5,673 nucleotides of DNA, taken from an uncultured Ruminococcus sp. GTDB lineage: Bacteria; Bacillota; Clostridia; Oscillospirales; Ruminococcaceae. This document shows, piece by piece, positions 5,601-5,673 of this stretch. Positions within the stretch are counted from its first letter, which is position 1. Each line of letters begins with the position of its first letter. Location: the NCBI GenBank assembly GCA_937902395.1, contig CALGTV010000070.1, positions 1 to 5,673 on the forward strand. The letters run 5' to 3'. A program made the translations under genes and the position numbers. Under the pieces are notes generated by a model. That model was not told where the DNA came from and made no database searches. It saw only the letters and a list, made by a program, of their open reading frames with translations.

Positions 5601-5673
5601 AGGGTAATTTATCACCAGAGAGGAACACCTACGGGGCAAAAGGGAGGGAAAAACAAAACTGGTACAAAAGTCG

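Larger units (their letters stand above)
5396..5673. other. Non-coding region upstream of accC
   Basis: I find no supportable gene in these 278 bases. On the + strand there is no ATG, GTG or TTG after position 5601 although all three frames stay open to the window edge. On the - strand the frames entering from the edge stop at 5629, 5612 and 5565, and the translated pieces resemble nothing I recognise. The region holds, from accC outward, a heptad repeat, three hairpins with an element-like boundary, an AT-rich segment with promoter-like hexamers, and a purine-rich tail ending at the window edge. No convincing - strand promoter for accC was found. Confidence 0.6.

Noticed and set aside
5565..5672. 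C-terminal end of a - strand gene entering from the right edge and stopping at 5565
   Set aside because: The 35-residue translation matches nothing recognisable, two other frames are also open for a while, and the last third is AT-rich intergenic-type sequence.
5601..5673. A riboswitch in the purine-rich tail
   Set aside because: No conserved core or pairing pattern of a known class could be recognised in the short piece visible.

Overview
The window looks like a chromosomal housekeeping region from a low-to-mid GC Gram-positive anaerobe of the class Clostridia. The protein sequences and the style of the intergenic repeats most resemble Ruminococcus or a near relative (Oscillospiraceae). This placement is from recognition of family sequences, not from a database search. 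The evidence is a ferredoxin-dependent 2-oxoacid oxidoreductase of the VorB/KorB/KorC type, acetyl-CoA carboxylase encoded as separate bacterial-type accC, accD and accA genes, strong AGGAGG ribosome binding sites, and a short AccA lacking the N-terminal extension seen in E. coli.

Layout: positions 2-1973 on the + strand hold the end of an operon for a 2-oxoacid:ferredoxin oxidoreductase: the alpha subunit (cut off at its 5' end by the window edge), the TPP-binding beta subunit and the gamma subunit. Each gene overlaps the next by one base (TAATG). A hairpin terminator at about 1986-2013 ends this operon. Positions 2046-5395 on the - strand hold a fatty-acid initiation cluster read right to left: accC, accD, accA, then acpP, closed by a C(UUCG)G hairpin terminator at 2046-2069. 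The two operons converge on the 106-base gap at 1974-2079.

The accC-accD-accA genes are tightly packed (14 and 3 nt gaps). accA appears to start at TTG. acpP is separated from accA by 62 nt and has a near-consensus sigma-A promoter of its own buried in the 3' end of accA. No accB (biotin carboxyl carrier protein) is present, so the carboxylase here is incomplete and the carrier must be encoded elsewhere.

Positions 5396-5673 (278 nt, running off the window) carry no supportable gene. They hold five degenerate TTAGAAG-type heptads next to accC, then three back-to-back hairpins in a segment bounded by GTAGGGGC-like ends that looks like a decayed non-coding repeat element, then an AT-rich stretch with promoter-like hexamers and a purine-rich tail.

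Together the genes describe two neighbouring pieces of acyl-CoA metabolism: the oxidoreductase interconverts 2-oxoacids (probably branched-chain) and acyl-CoAs using ferredoxin, while AccC/AccD/AccA and ACP make malonyl-CoA and carry acyl chains in fatty acid synthesis. I see no defence system, mobile gene or clearly new multi-gene system. The least explained sequence is the intergenic repeat region upstream of accC.
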